Of a stretch of DNA of 21,196 bases, positions 1 through 8,533 are shown in pieces. Numbering within the stretch: the first letter of the stretch is position 1; each line of letters begins with the position of its first letter. Both the position numbers and the translations under genes were made by a program. The notes below the pieces were generated by a model, which saw only the letters and a program-made list of their open reading frames with translations, was not told the DNA's origin and made no database searches. Source of the stretch: CAYMRB01 sp964392615 (GTDB taxonomy: Bacteria > Planctomycetota > UBA8108); contig CAYMRB010000136.1 of the NCBI GenBank assembly GCA_964392615.1, positions 1 through 21,196 on the forward strand, in the 5' to 3' direction.

Positions 1-73
1 AGTCGGGGTCGGGGTCGGAGGCGGGGTCGGAGGCGGGGTCGGAGGCGGCGTCGGGGTCGGCGTCCGAGTCGCG
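1..73. repeat. Degenerate hexanucleotide tandem array (GTCGGR)n
   Basis: From base 2 the sequence can be cut into twelve consecutive 6-base units, GTCGGG or GTCGGA alternating with GGCGGG/GGCGGC and ending in GTCCGA and GTCGCG. The array starts at or before the window edge, so its true length is unknown. Read on the minus strand it would give Pro-Thr repeats and on the plus strand Val-Gly repeats, so it could also be the edge of a protein linker. An array of the same unit in the opposite orientation lies at the other end of the window (21139-21192). Confidence 0.8.
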
Positions 74-88
74 CGCGTGACAAGCGGG

Positions 89-119
89 TTGATCGCACGC
101 CCCTCGAGCGGCCTAATAG
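89..119 (+). promoter_or_regulatory. Possible promoter of the ECF sigma / kinase operon
   Basis: TTGATC at 89-94 and TAATAG at 114-119 resemble -35 and -10 boxes, but the spacing of 19 bases is longer than the optimum (18 if CTAATA is taken). It is the most promoter-like pair between the hexamer array and the sigma-factor start at 184. This is pattern matching only. Confidence 0.25.
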
Positions 120-183
120 TGGGAACTACGGTTCATGCCCGGGGCAGTCGAGCAGACCCGGGCTGTTTTGGGGACCTGAACGT

Positions 184-798
184 ATGTCGCGCGTACTGAC
201 CGACCTGATCCGTCGGGCGAAGATGAGGGACGAGGACGCGCGTCGTGAGCTGTTCGCGCTCTTCAGTGACAACCAGGCGTTCGGGAAGGCCTTGACCCGC
301 TTCGTTCGTCGCAAGTTCCCGGCGGACCACCCCGGCCGGCGCGGGGCGAACACGGAGGACATCGTGCACAGCGGGCTCGCTTCCGCCCTCGGCAAGATCG
401 AGAAGCTTCGCGGCGATTCCGAGGGCGAGCTGCTCGTGTGGCTGCGCTGGATCTTGGTGGAGAAGATCCGCAAGCACCGTCGCTCGTCGAGTCGGCTCCG
501 CGACGGTGACGTCGACGTCGAGGACGAGGCCCCCAGCGTCGAGGACGTCGTCATCGACGCCGAGCTCCAAGACCTGGTCTTCGCGGCCTGCTCCGAGCTG
601 CCGCTGGCCGAGCGCATCGCCGTCGAGCTGAGGCTGGAGGGGCTGACGACCGCGGAGTGCGCGAAAGTGCTCGACCTCCGTCCCAACACGTTTCTGCAAC
701 GGGAGACGCGCGCTCTCAAGAGGCTCCGAGAGTACTTCGAGAGGCGCTTTCCGGAGGACACCGGAGGCGCGACGACCGGCGACGAGACCGAGACCTGA
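184..798 (+). CDS. ECF-type RNA polymerase sigma factor
   Basis: A 204-residue sigma-70 family protein of the extracytoplasmic-function type, which redirects RNA polymerase to a small set of promoters. Region 2 lies at about residues 25-100: NTEDIVHSGLASAL (56-69) and LVWLRWILVEKIRKHRR (84-100) are the typical helices. An acidic linker (108-128) follows. Region 4 with its helix-turn-helix is at about 135-185 (LPLAERIAVELRLEGLTTAE, then LRPNTFLQRETRALKRLREY). Sigma region 3 is absent, as expected. The ATG at 184 has only a weak upstream GGGGA. The kinase gene starts 24 bp after its stop, so the two are almost certainly co-transcribed. Planctomycetes carry many ECF sigma factors paired with Ser/Thr kinases, and phosphorylation by the neighbour is a reasonable inference. 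No anti-sigma factor is encoded nearby. Confidence 0.9.
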   Translation: MSRVLTDLIRRAKMRDEDARRELFALFSDNQAFGKALTRFVRRKFPADHPGRRGANTEDIVHSGLASALGKIEKLRGDSEGELLVWLRWILVEKIRKHRRSSSRLRDGDVDVEDEAPSVEDVVIDAELQDLVFAACSELPLAERIAVELRLEGLTTAECAKVLDLRPNTFLQRETRALKRLREYFERRFPEDTGGATTGDETET

Positions 799-822
799 TT
801 CCGAGCGTGGAGGGCGCGTATC

Positions 823-3800
823 GTGACCGTGGACCCCGTTGAGCCCGAATCCCAGGATCCCGACCCGTACTCGACGCGAGAGTTCGAAGAGGCCCTCGGC
901 GGCTTCACCGATCGGTTTCCCGACCTCGTCGGGCGATACGAAGTGACGTCGAGGCTGGCGGCAGGTGGCTTCGGCGAGGTGTTCCACGCTCATGACCCGG
1001 CGCTCGGGCGCGACGTCGCGATCAAGACCCCGCATCCGTATCTGATCGACACGCGAGAGGATCTCGAGCGATACCTCACCGAGGCGCGCACGGTCGCGAA
1101 GATCAAGCACTCGAACATCGTGCCGATCTACGACTACGGCTCGACGGACGACGGACGCTGCTATCTGGTCTCGGAGCTCATCGCGGGGCGAAGCCTCGCC
1201 GAGGTGCTGCGGGCGCAGCGAAGCGGCGAGCGGGAACTCGACCCGGTGGGGGCCGCCGAGGTGGTTGGAGCGGTCGCCGAGGCGCTGGCACACGTCCATC
1301 GTCTCGGGCTGGTCCATCGAGACGTGAAGCCCGGCAATATCCTCCTCGACGAGAACGGCGTCGCGTTCCTGACCGACTTCGGCATCGCTCTCACCGAAGA
1401 GAACCTGGCCGGCCCGCACGTCACAGCCGGCACCGTGGCCTACATGAGCCCCGAGCAGGCGGCGGCCGACGGCGTGGTGGACCGGCGGTCCGACATCTAC
1501 TGCCTCGGCGTCGTCCTTCACGAGATGCTGAGCGGCGAACCGCCGGTCGAAGCCGCGACGTCGATCCAGACTCTCGCCGCGATTCGCGAGCGCACGCTGC
1601 CGCCGCTCGGTGAGGAGATCCCCGCCGAGCTGCGTCGGATCTGCGCGCGCATGGTGGCGCGGAATCCCGACGACCGGTACGAGGATGCGGCTGCGGCCGC
1701 GGGCGACTTGCGCCGGTTCGTAGCGAGCGTCAAACGGCGCCATGCGCACGGTCTGCTCGCGGAACGCACGCGTTTGTGGCACGAGGCGCCCGAGCCGAAG
1801 CAATTGCCGACGCTTCGCGAGTGGGTGCGCATTCTCTTGGGGACGCGTCGCGCGAGCTGGACGACGGAAGAAGCTCGCATGATGCGGACCGCGACCCGTC
1901 GTCGACTCGGCTACGGCGCGGTGTTGCTGTTAGCGATCGTCGTCGGCTCGTTTGGACCCTGGCAGTATTTCGGCGCTCGTCGCTCCCGAGCGCTGCGCGG
2001 CGAGCTCCTCAGCGCGATCCCGGCCGACGTCGCCCGGATTCTCCGCGACGCGGCCTCGTACGAGCGCTGGTTCGTGCCGGCGGTTCGCGAGGCGCTCGGG
2101 GACGGCGTCCTCTCCGCGCGTGCCGACCTGAACGCACGCCTGGCGCTCGTCGCCTCCGAGGGCATCCAGCCGCACCTCGACGCGCTCGCGACTCACATGA
2201 TCACCGCGGATCCGGAGACGCTCGATGCGGTCTGCGCCATCCTGCGACCGCATCGACAGGCGTTCCTGGCCCCACTTCTGGCGCGAGCGCGTGATCGCCG
2301 CGAGCGCTCGGCGGCCGAACGCTTGCGGGCGTTCGTCGCTCTGCTCCTCCTCTCCCAGGGCACGGGAGACGCTGCGGACGACGCTGAGCGGCTGTCGGAC
2401 CCCGACGCGAGCACGACGGCGAGACTCCTCGTCCGCGAATCCGCCGAGCTGGCCGGAGCGTGGGCGAAGAGGCTGACGGGCGAGAGGCAGCGCCTGCTTC
2501 CGGATCTCGATGACGCGTTTCGCAACGGGGACGAGGTCGAGCGCATAGGCGCCGCGGCCTCCATCGCGGCGTTGAGGCATCCGTCCGAGGAGGACCCTAT
2601 CTTCGTCGACATCGCGCAGCCGGCTCAACTAGCGGAGCTTTTCGCCGGCGGGCGCGTGTTGAGATACCCGGAGAAGGCGGCCGCGGTGAGGCTGGCGCGC
2701 CCAGTGGCGGAGCTCGAGGGCGATCCCGCCGCGGCGAGGGCGCGAGCGAACCGCGTGCTGCAGCTTCTTTTTCAAAAGGGATGTCACGACGCGGCCGCCT
2801 GGAGCCCGTTGTGGGGTGAGGAATCTTTCTTCGGCGTCTGCCGCACCCTCATCATCGCCGACTGCGCGATCGCCGGGCTGCCCTTCGCCGACCTCGTCGG
2901 TGCGCTGTCCAAGGCGCAGGAGCGCAAGGCGCCCGTCCTCCGCGTGATTCTCCTCGCGTTGGGAGGGTACGAGTTCCAGGAGATCGACGACGAGATCGTG
3001 TCGGACGTACTCGGGCTCTACGAGCAGCATCCGGATCCCGGTGTACACTCGGCCGCCGAGTGGCTGCTGCGCACGTGGGGCAGGGAGAAGCAGCTCGAAG
3101 AGGCGTTGGATCGGCTCGCGACCGCCCGGTTCGATGGAGCTCGCGGTTGGTTCGTGACGCCGACCACCAAGATGACGATGGTCGTCGTCGACATCAACGA
3201 GCCCGCTATGCGAACGGAGCGCCGCGTCGCGTTCTCGACCCGTGAGCTGACGTGGAGAGAGTGGTCGAAGGTGTTGGGCGAAGCGCCACCGCCTGGGGTC
3301 GATCCGAGCCTGCCGGTCGATCGCCTCACCGTGCCGCGGGTGTTCTCGTTCTGCTCGGAGCTGTCGCGGCTCGACGGATTCGACGCCGACGACCTGCCCT
3401 ACGGCGATCCGAAGGACGCGAAACCGCGCGCGAGGTATCTGTCGCGTCGCGGCTACCGAATCGCGACCGAATTCGAGTGGAAAGCGGCGTGCGAGGCAAC
3501 CGGCTCCCAGACGCTCGCCGTCATGGCTCCGACGGTCTTCGGCGGCTACTCTTGGTACCGGGAGAACTCGGGGGGAGAGTTGCAGGCCGTCGCGACTCGC
3601 ATGCCGGATCCCGAGGGGTTCTTCGATCGCATGGGAAACGTCTCGGAGTGCGTTCATCAGGTCGATGGCCTCCCCGACGATCCGGTGAGCGAGACGCCGG
3701 ACAAGCGGCCAATCCAGCAGCAGGACTGGTTCTACAAGGGCGGCAGCATCCATGCGAGCTCCGGTCGGAGGTTCTGTGGCCGCACTGACGTCGCGACGGG

Positions 3801-3852
3801 CACCGGGTTTCCCGTCATGGGAGTTCGCCTCGTGCGAACCGTGGACAGATGA
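823..3852 (+). CDS. Membrane Ser/Thr protein kinase with HEAT-like middle and C-terminal FGE-fold domain
   Basis: A 1009-residue kinase. Cytoplasmic catalytic domain at about 39-300: glycine loop AAGGFGEVF (46-54), VAIK with Lys68, HRDVKPGN with Asp167, DFG at 185-187, activation segment ending MSPEQ (208-212), so it should be active. One transmembrane helix at about 363-380 (YGAVLLLAIVVGSFGPW). A helical alpha-repeat-like region follows (about 395-770). An FGE/SUMF1-like domain starts near residue 783 (TMVVVDI) with TREFEW-type and MGNVSE motifs and ends GVRLVRT. The two catalytic cysteines of true FGEs, expected after KGGS (972-975), are replaced by Ala978 and Arg983, so this domain is probably a sensor or binding module. 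The start is GTG at 823, chosen for GGAGGG at 809-814. It is likely the second gene of the sigma-factor operon. Confidence 0.9.
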   Translation: MTVDPVEPESQDPDPYSTREFEEALGGFTDRFPDLVGRYEVTSRLAAGGFGEVFHAHDPALGRDVAIKTPHPYLIDTREDLERYLTEARTVAKIKHSNIVPIYDYGSTDDGRCYLVSELIAGRSLAEVLRAQRSGERELDPVGAAEVVGAVAEALAHVHRLGLVHRDVKPGNILLDENGVAFLTDFGIALTEENLAGPHVTAGTVAYMSPEQAAADGVVDRRSDIYCLGVVLHEMLSGEPPVEAATSIQTLAAIRERTLPPLGEEIPAELRRICARMVARNPDDRYEDAAAAAGDLRRFVASVKRRHAHGLLAERTRLWHEAPEPKQLPTLREWVRILLGTRRASWTTEEARMMRTATRRRLGYGAVLLLAIVVGSFGPWQYFGARRSRALRGELLSAIPADVARILRDAASYERWFVPAVREALGDGVLSARADLNARLALVASEGIQPHLDALATHMITADPETLDAVCAILRPHRQAFLAPLLARARDRRERSAAERLRAFVALLLLSQGTGDAADDAERLSDPDASTTARLLVRESAELAGAWAKRLTGERQRLLPDLDDAFRNGDEVERIGAAASIAALRHPSEEDPIFVDIAQPAQLAELFAGGRVLRYPEKAAAVRLARPVAELEGDPAAARARANRVLQLLFQKGCHDAAAWSPLWGEESFFGVCRTLIIADCAIAGLPFADLVGALSKAQERKAPVLRVILLALGGYEFQEIDDEIVSDVLGLYEQHPDPGVHSAAEWLLRTWGREKQLEEALDRLATARFDGARGWFVTPTTKMTMVVVDINEPAMRTERRVAFSTRELTWREWSKVLGEAPPPGVDPSLPVDRLTVPRVFSFCSELSRLDGFDADDLPYGDPKDAKPRARYLSRRGYRIATEFEWKAACEATGSQTLAVMAPTVFGGYSWYRENSGGELQAVATRMPDPEGFFDRMGNVSECVHQVDGLPDDPVSETPDKRPIQQQDWFYKGGSIHASSGRRFCGRTDVATGTGFPVMGVRLVRTVDR

Positions 3853-3914
3853 GCCCGCCGGCGCGCCGACGGCGGACTCCGTGTATCGGGTAGCGGCGCA
3901 GGACGGAGTATCTC

Positions 3915-4160
3915 ATGGCTGTCAGCTACACCAGGACCGTCATTCATCGAGCGCGCGGGCAGTGTCCCCCTGACGACCCGACCGACTTCCCGAACGGATC
4001 GTGCTGCTTCAAGTGGGATGCATACGACCAAGCGTGGGAGTACGTAGCGGGTTCGAGCACGTGCAAGACGGGCTACACGTGCTGGTCGGGCGCGTTGGTC
4101 CAGCTCGTGAAGGAGTTCGACGACGACTACGTTCGGATCACGTGCGAGAAGAACGCGTAG
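3915..4160 (+). CDS. Small six-cysteine protein, unknown function
   Basis: An 81-residue protein I do not recognise. A clear GGAG at 3905-3908 places the ATG at 3915 at good distance. It has no signal peptide or membrane helix. Six cysteines (17, 30, 31, 50, 56, 77) and many aromatic residues suggest a compact metal-binding or disulfide-containing fold. It lies 62 bp behind the kinase in the same direction and may belong to the same transcription unit. The piece CPPDD around Cys17 resembles the sulfatase formylglycine motif CxPxR except for the final Arg, which is curious beside an FGE-fold kinase but weak evidence because that FGE domain lacks its cysteines. It ends in TAG, 35 bp before the convergent dehydrogenase stop. 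Confidence 0.7.
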   Translation: MAVSYTRTVIHRARGQCPPDDPTDFPNGSCCFKWDAYDQAWEYVAGSSTCKTGYTCWSGALVQLVKEFDDDYVRITCEKNA

Positions 4161-4195
4161 CGGATCGCTGGCCGGAAGGTGGGGGTGCGGCGGGG

Positions 4196-5136
4196 CTACT
4201 CGGCCTCGCCGTACCGCCCGCGCCACTTCGCGATGAACTCGTCGACGAAGCGGTCGAGGTACGACGGAGCGACGGCGGACGCGTGCGGCATCAGGAAGGC
4301 ATTCGGCAGCGCGCGAAGCGGCGAGTCCGCCGGCAGAGGCTCCTGCTCGAACACGTCGAGGCAGGCCGCGTCGATCATCCCGTCGCGCAGTGCATCGACG
4401 AGGGCCGCCTCGTCGATCGCGTTGCCGCGGCCGACGTTGACGACCACCGCGTGCGGCGGCAGCAGCGCGAGGCGTCGCGCGTCGAGGATGCGGTCGGTCT
4501 CGGGTGTCCCCGGTAGCGCGGCGACGAGGTAGTCGGTCGTGGGCAGCGCGGCGTCGAGGCCGTCGACCGACACGGCGTGGTCGTCATCGTCGAACCAATC
4601 GGGACGATCGGGAACGCGGCGGCCGACGCCCGTCACGCGCACGCCGAACGGCTGCGCGCGGCGGCCGACCCCGCCGCCGCTGTTGCCGACGCCGAGCCCG
4701 GTGCCCGCCGCGCCGCGCCGCGGCGCCCCGGGGGGCGCGCGCCCGCGCCGCGGCCAGGGATCCGCGTCGCGCAGCTGCTCGGCGAGACGGAGGCCGCGGC
4801 AGTGCGCGAGGAGCATGCCGATGACGGTCTCGGCGATCAGCGGGCCGTGAAAGCTCGAGTTCTCGACGTCGAGCCCTGCGCGCGGCTCGACGCGGAAGTA
4901 GTCTCGCCCTGCGGCCGGCGTGACGATCCACTCGAGCTGCGGTGCGCGCTCGAGCCACTCCTCGCGGAACGTCCAGACGATCGCGACGCGACAGTCCGCT
5001 AGGCCGTCGAGAAACTCGTCCGCGGTCGTCGCGCGCCGCACGCGACAGCCGGGGAGCTCGCTCTCGACACGCCGAGCGTGCGTCGTGTCGAAGTTCCAGC
5101 ACGGTACGTCGGGATGGGTCAGCCAGACGAGGATGT

Positions 5137-5140
<4 letters not shown>
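4196..5140 (-). CDS. D-2-hydroxyacid dehydrogenase family protein (phosphoglycerate dehydrogenase-like)
   Basis: A 314-residue NAD(P)-dependent oxidoreductase of the D-2-hydroxyacid dehydrogenase family, which interconverts 2-keto acids and D-2-hydroxy acids in the cytoplasm. The catalytic triad is present: Arg238 in NVGRG, Glu267 in DVFEQEP and His286 in MPHASA. The family signature VVVNVGRGNAIDEAALVDAL is intact. The nucleotide-binding region (131-165) is odd: it reads GLGVGNSGGGVGRRAQPFG, without the usual hydrophobic strand before GxGxxG, in a stretch of extreme GC content. This may be sequence error or real degeneration. The start is GTG at 5140, overlapping the upstream regulator's stop by four bases (GTGA), so translation is probably coupled to it. 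Substrate cannot be told from sequence. Confidence 0.82.
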
Positions 5141-6585
<1,445 letters not shown>

Positions 6586-6742
6586 CGCGAGCAGTCCGTT
6601 GGAAAAGGGGCGTCCCGCTTCCGCGAGCCGCGCCAACCTACCACAGAGTTGAGACTTTTCGTCACATCCGAGACCAAACCTCACGGCGGGGCGCGGCGCC
6701 GCAGCCGACGCCGCGGATCGGCCCGGAACGCGGAGGGCGCCG

Positions 6743-6771
6743 TTGCAATCGAGCGCCGGACCCCGTATCAC
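6743..6771 (+). promoter_or_regulatory. Putative sigma-70-type promoter of the Dabb gene
   Basis: TTGCAA (6743-6748) and TATCAC (6766-6771) are separated by exactly 17 bases and match the -35 and -10 consensus at four of six positions each. A start near 6778 would leave about a 33-base leader before the ATG at 6811. The site lies in the 225-bp divergent region between the sigma-54 activator and this gene. Confidence 0.4.
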
Positions 6772-6810
6772 GGCGGCTCCACACGACCGAGAACCCCCGA
6801 GGCGACCGTC

Positions 6811-7131
6811 ATGATCGCGCACACCGTCTATTTCCAGCTGCAGGACTCGTCCGACGAGGCTTGCGACCACCTCGTCGCGGAGTGCGGCAAGTACCTGAAG
6901 GAGCACGACGGCGTCGTGTACTTCGGCGCCGGCCGGATCGAGCCGGAGCTCGCCCGCCCTGTCAACGATCGCGAGTTCCACGTCTCCCTCCACGTCGTGT
7001 TCCGCGACCGGGCCACACATGACGCGTACCAGGTCGCGTCGGAGCACACGACGTTCATCGAGGAGAACCGCGCGAACTGGGCGGGCGTGCGCGTGTTCGA
7101 TTCCGTCATCGAAGGGGGGCCCCGTGGCTGA
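6811..7131 (+). CDS. Dabb-domain (stress-responsive A/B barrel) protein
   Basis: A 106-residue protein of the Dabb family, small ferredoxin-like alpha/beta barrels that usually dimerise. Some relatives are cyclases or stress proteins; many have no known role. The N-terminal strand IAHTVYFQLQD is the family's most recognisable piece (H-x-V-x-F-x-L). It continues as a helix DEACDHLVAECGKYLKE, then GAGRIEPELARPVNDREFHVSLHVVF-like strands, and DRATHDAYQVASEHTTFIEE matches the usual D-x-x-A-x-x-x-Y-x-x-x-x-x-H stretch. The ATG at 6811 has GAGG about ten bases upstream. There is no signal peptide, so it is cytoplasmic. It lies 90 bp ahead of rpmB in the same direction; a separate promoter for rpmB seems likely. 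Specific function cannot be assigned. Confidence 0.82.
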   Translation: MIAHTVYFQLQDSSDEACDHLVAECGKYLKEHDGVVYFGAGRIEPELARPVNDREFHVSLHVVFRDRATHDAYQVASEHTTFIEENRANWAGVRVFDSVIEGGPRG

Positions 7132-7154
7132 GGGGTTCTGCGCGCGAACCGTGC

Positions 7155-7183
7155 TTGCATCCGCAGCGCGGATCGATTACAAG
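7155..7183 (+). promoter_or_regulatory. Putative promoter of rpmB
   Basis: TTGCAT (7155-7160) and TACAAG (7178-7183) are spaced by 17 bases. The match is moderate (four of six in each box). A start near 7190 would give a leader of about 32 bases with GGGAG just before the rpmB ATG. Confidence 0.35.
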
Positions 7184-7221
7184 ACGCGATTCTCGCTAAT
7201 CCGCGTTCAGGGAGCCTTACG

Positions 7222-7521
7222 ATGAGTCGGGTCTGCCAAATCACCGGAAAGAAGACGACTACCGGCAAGAAGTACGCCCGGCGCGGTCTCGCGAAGGCCA
7301 AGGGCGGTGTCGGTAAGAAAACGACCGGAATCACGAAGCGCCAGTTCAAGGTCAACCTGCAGTGGAAGACCATCTGGATTCCGGAGCTCGGCCGTTCGGT
7401 CCGCGTCCGCCTGTCGGCTCGCGCGCTGCGCACGCTGACGAAGAACGGCGCGTACAAGACGCTGCGCGACGCCGGCATCATCAAGGCCCCACGGGCCAAG
7501 AAGAAGCGAAAGAAGAGCTGA
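7222..7521 (+). CDS. rpmB: Large ribosomal subunit protein bL28
   Basis: A 99-residue basic protein of the 50S subunit. It starts SRVCQITGKK, the usual bL28 opening, and has TKRQFKVNLQ (the conserved TKRxFxPNLQ segment), then the VRVRLSARALRTL strand-helix and a basic tail KKKRKKS. It is longer than the roughly 78-residue E. coli protein because of an insert, YARRGLAKAKGGVGKKTTGI, between the N-terminal hook and the TKR motif, a feature I associate with planctomycete-like bL28. Only one cysteine (Cys5) is present, so it would not bind zinc. GGGAG lies eight bases before the ATG. rpmG (bL33), a frequent neighbour of rpmB, is not here. Confidence 0.95.
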   Translation: MSRVCQITGKKTTTGKKYARRGLAKAKGGVGKKTTGITKRQFKVNLQWKTIWIPELGRSVRVRLSARALRTLTKNGAYKTLRDAGIIKAPRAKKKRKKS

Positions 7522-7532
7522 GGCGGTCCGGC

Positions 7533-7546
7533 CGACCGATCGGTCG
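7533..7546. repeat. 14-bp perfect palindrome after rpmB
   Basis: CGACCGATCGGTCG is its own reverse complement and sits 11 bases after the rpmB stop. Two smaller inverted pairs follow (TCCGG/CCGGA near 7558-7574 and GCCC/GGGC near 7580-7590). None is followed by a run of T, so this is not a classical intrinsic terminator. It could be an operator, a processing site or a weak terminator. Confidence 0.45.
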
Positions 7547-7626
7547 AACCCGGCAAATCCGGCCCCTTCCGGAGAGCCTGCCCAGCGGGCTGTCACGTCC
7601 CCCGCCCGTCGCTGAGGAGCTCCAAT

Positions 7627-8094
7627 ATGCGCTGTGCGTCTCCGTCTGCCCGCTTTTCCCCGTTGCACGTCGCGCGGCTCGCGGCTGTGTGCGTCGCGCC
7701 GCTCGTCGCTGGCTGTATCCCGATGGTGCCGTTTCAGCGCGATGACGAGGTCGTCACGCGCGTCGGCGTCGAGGAAGCGCAGAAGTAGCTCCGCGAGGTG
7801 CTGTATCGCGCCGTCGAGCCGCAGATCAGCGCGGTCGAGTTCTCGCAGACCGACGGCACCGTCAAGATGACCTACGCGCAGCCGATCCTCGGCCCGTACG
7901 GCATCCAGGTCGGCCAGAACGTCCAGTCCGTGCCGATCGCCTTCGCGCGCATCGCGAAGATCGAGGTCTACGAGAACGCCAAGGTGTTCGTGTACGGTCC
8001 GGGCGGCCACCTCGAGAGACAGATCCTGTTCGGCACCATCGACGACGCGAAGCTCTTCGCGCAGCTGGTGATGTCGTTCAAGGCCACCCGATAG
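7627..8094 (+). pseudogene. Putative lipoprotein gene interrupted by an in-frame TAG
   Basis: One reading frame of 155 codons runs from ATG 7627 (GAGGAG upstream at 7614-7619) to TAG 8092, but codon 54 is TAG (7786-7788). The first half encodes a lipoprotein signal peptide with lipobox LVAGC (Cys30), then MVPFQRDDEVVTRVGVEEAQK. After the stop the same frame continues as LREVLYRAVEPQISAVEFSQ and on to FGTIDDAKLFAQLVMSFKAT. A single base change (CAG, GAG or AAG to TAG) would restore a full protein. TAG is the ordinary terminator of several genes here (small Cys protein, dehydrogenase, nuclease, GlgX), which argues against amber recoding. A GTG at 7798 could permit reinitiation of a 98-residue piece without export signal. 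Function unknown; I recognise no family. It could be a young pseudogene or a sequencing error. Confidence 0.7.
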
Positions 8095-8120
8095 TCGTTC
8101 GCCAGTCGACTCGAGGGGAA

Positions 8121-8170
8121 AACGCAACAGGCCCGATCAGGACAACGGTTCTGATCGGGCCTGTTGCGTT
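8121..8170 (-). terminator. Intrinsic terminator, perfect 20-bp stem, between convergent genes
   Basis: The arm at 8121-8140 is the exact reverse complement of 8151-8170, with a ten-base centre (GACAACGGTT) that can add three more pairs around an AACG tetraloop. Read on the minus strand the stem runs into TTTT, so it fits the end of rpsR transcription. On the plus strand the following bases are not T-rich, though such a stable stem could also stop transcripts arriving from the lipoprotein side. Confidence 0.85.
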
Positions 8171-8192
8171 GCGGACGCGCCGCGTGAGCCGC

Positions 8193-8429
8193 TCAGCGCA
8201 GTTCCGAGTCGTAGGGCAGCAGGGCCATCTGGCGAGCGCGCTTGATCGCCTTGGCGGCGTGGCGCTGCTGCATCGCGTTCAGACGCGTGCGCTGACGCGC
8301 GAGCATCTTGCCGTTGGCGCTGACGAGACGGCGAAGATCGTCGACGTTCTTGTAATCGATGTAAATCTTGCCGTTCTTCATCTTCGTTCCGACTTTCGAA
8401 GATGAGTAGAACCTGGTGTACCGGGCCAT
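8193..8429 (-). CDS. rpsR: Small ribosomal subunit protein bS18
   Basis: A 78-residue 30S protein that pairs with bS6 on the platform of the small subunit. The core IDYKNVDDLRRLVSANGKML and the motif RQRTRLNAMQQRHAAKAIKR followed by ARQMALLPYDSE are diagnostic for bS18. The ATG at 8429 was chosen because AGGAGC lies six bases upstream; a longer open frame to 8588 covers the promoter and is not needed. It is usually found between rpsF and rplI; here it stands alone as a single-gene unit with its own promoter, leader hairpin and terminator. Confidence 0.96.
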   Translation of the reverse strand: MARYTRFYSSSKVGTKMKNGKIYIDYKNVDDLRRLVSANGKMLARQRTRLNAMQQRHAAKAIKRARQMALLPYDSELR

Positions 8430-8444
8430 GTCGTGCTCCTGAAT

Positions 8445-8463
8445 GGCGGGGTGCCCCCCGGCC
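8445..8463 (-). promoter_or_regulatory. Leader hairpin next to the rpsR ribosome binding site
   Basis: On the minus strand GGC-C-GGGG-GGCA-CCCC-GCC forms a seven-pair hairpin with a single bulged C. It ends four bases before the AGGAGC Shine-Dalgarno of rpsR, inside a predicted leader of about 70 bases. The position is right for translational autoregulation. A bulged GC-rich stem containing CCG recalls the bS6:bS18-binding leader known ahead of rpsF in many bacteria, but that identity is only a guess here. Confidence 0.4.
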
Positions 8464-8505
8464 ACTGTGGGATTCGGGGGTCGTTGGTTCGAACCGGAGC
8501 CCGAC

Positions 8506-8533
8506 AGTTTAGCGTCCAGGCGCCGCCTGTAAA
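8506..8533 (-). promoter_or_regulatory. Promoter of rpsR
   Basis: Reading on the minus strand, TTTACA (8533-8528) and TAAACT (8511-8506) are separated by 16 bases. Five of six bases match the -35 consensus and four of six the -10 consensus, the best promoter match I see in the window. Transcription would start near 8499, about 70 bases before the rpsR ATG. Confidence 0.65.

Noticed and set aside
3915..4160. The small Cys protein as a formylglycine substrate of the neighbouring FGE-fold kinase
   Set aside because: The motif is CPPDD rather than CxPxR and the FGE domain lacks both catalytic cysteines, so the idea is not supported beyond proximity.
6586..7047. Extension of the sigma-54 activator start upstream to 7047
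   Set aside because: It runs opposite the Dabb gene and adds no recognisable domain; the receiver domain begins at the GTG at 6585.
8470..8510. tRNA-like T-arm (GGTTCGAACC) upstream of rpsR
   Set aside because: The palindrome looks like a T-loop, but no T-stem pairing, anticodon arm or acceptor stem can be built around it on either strand.
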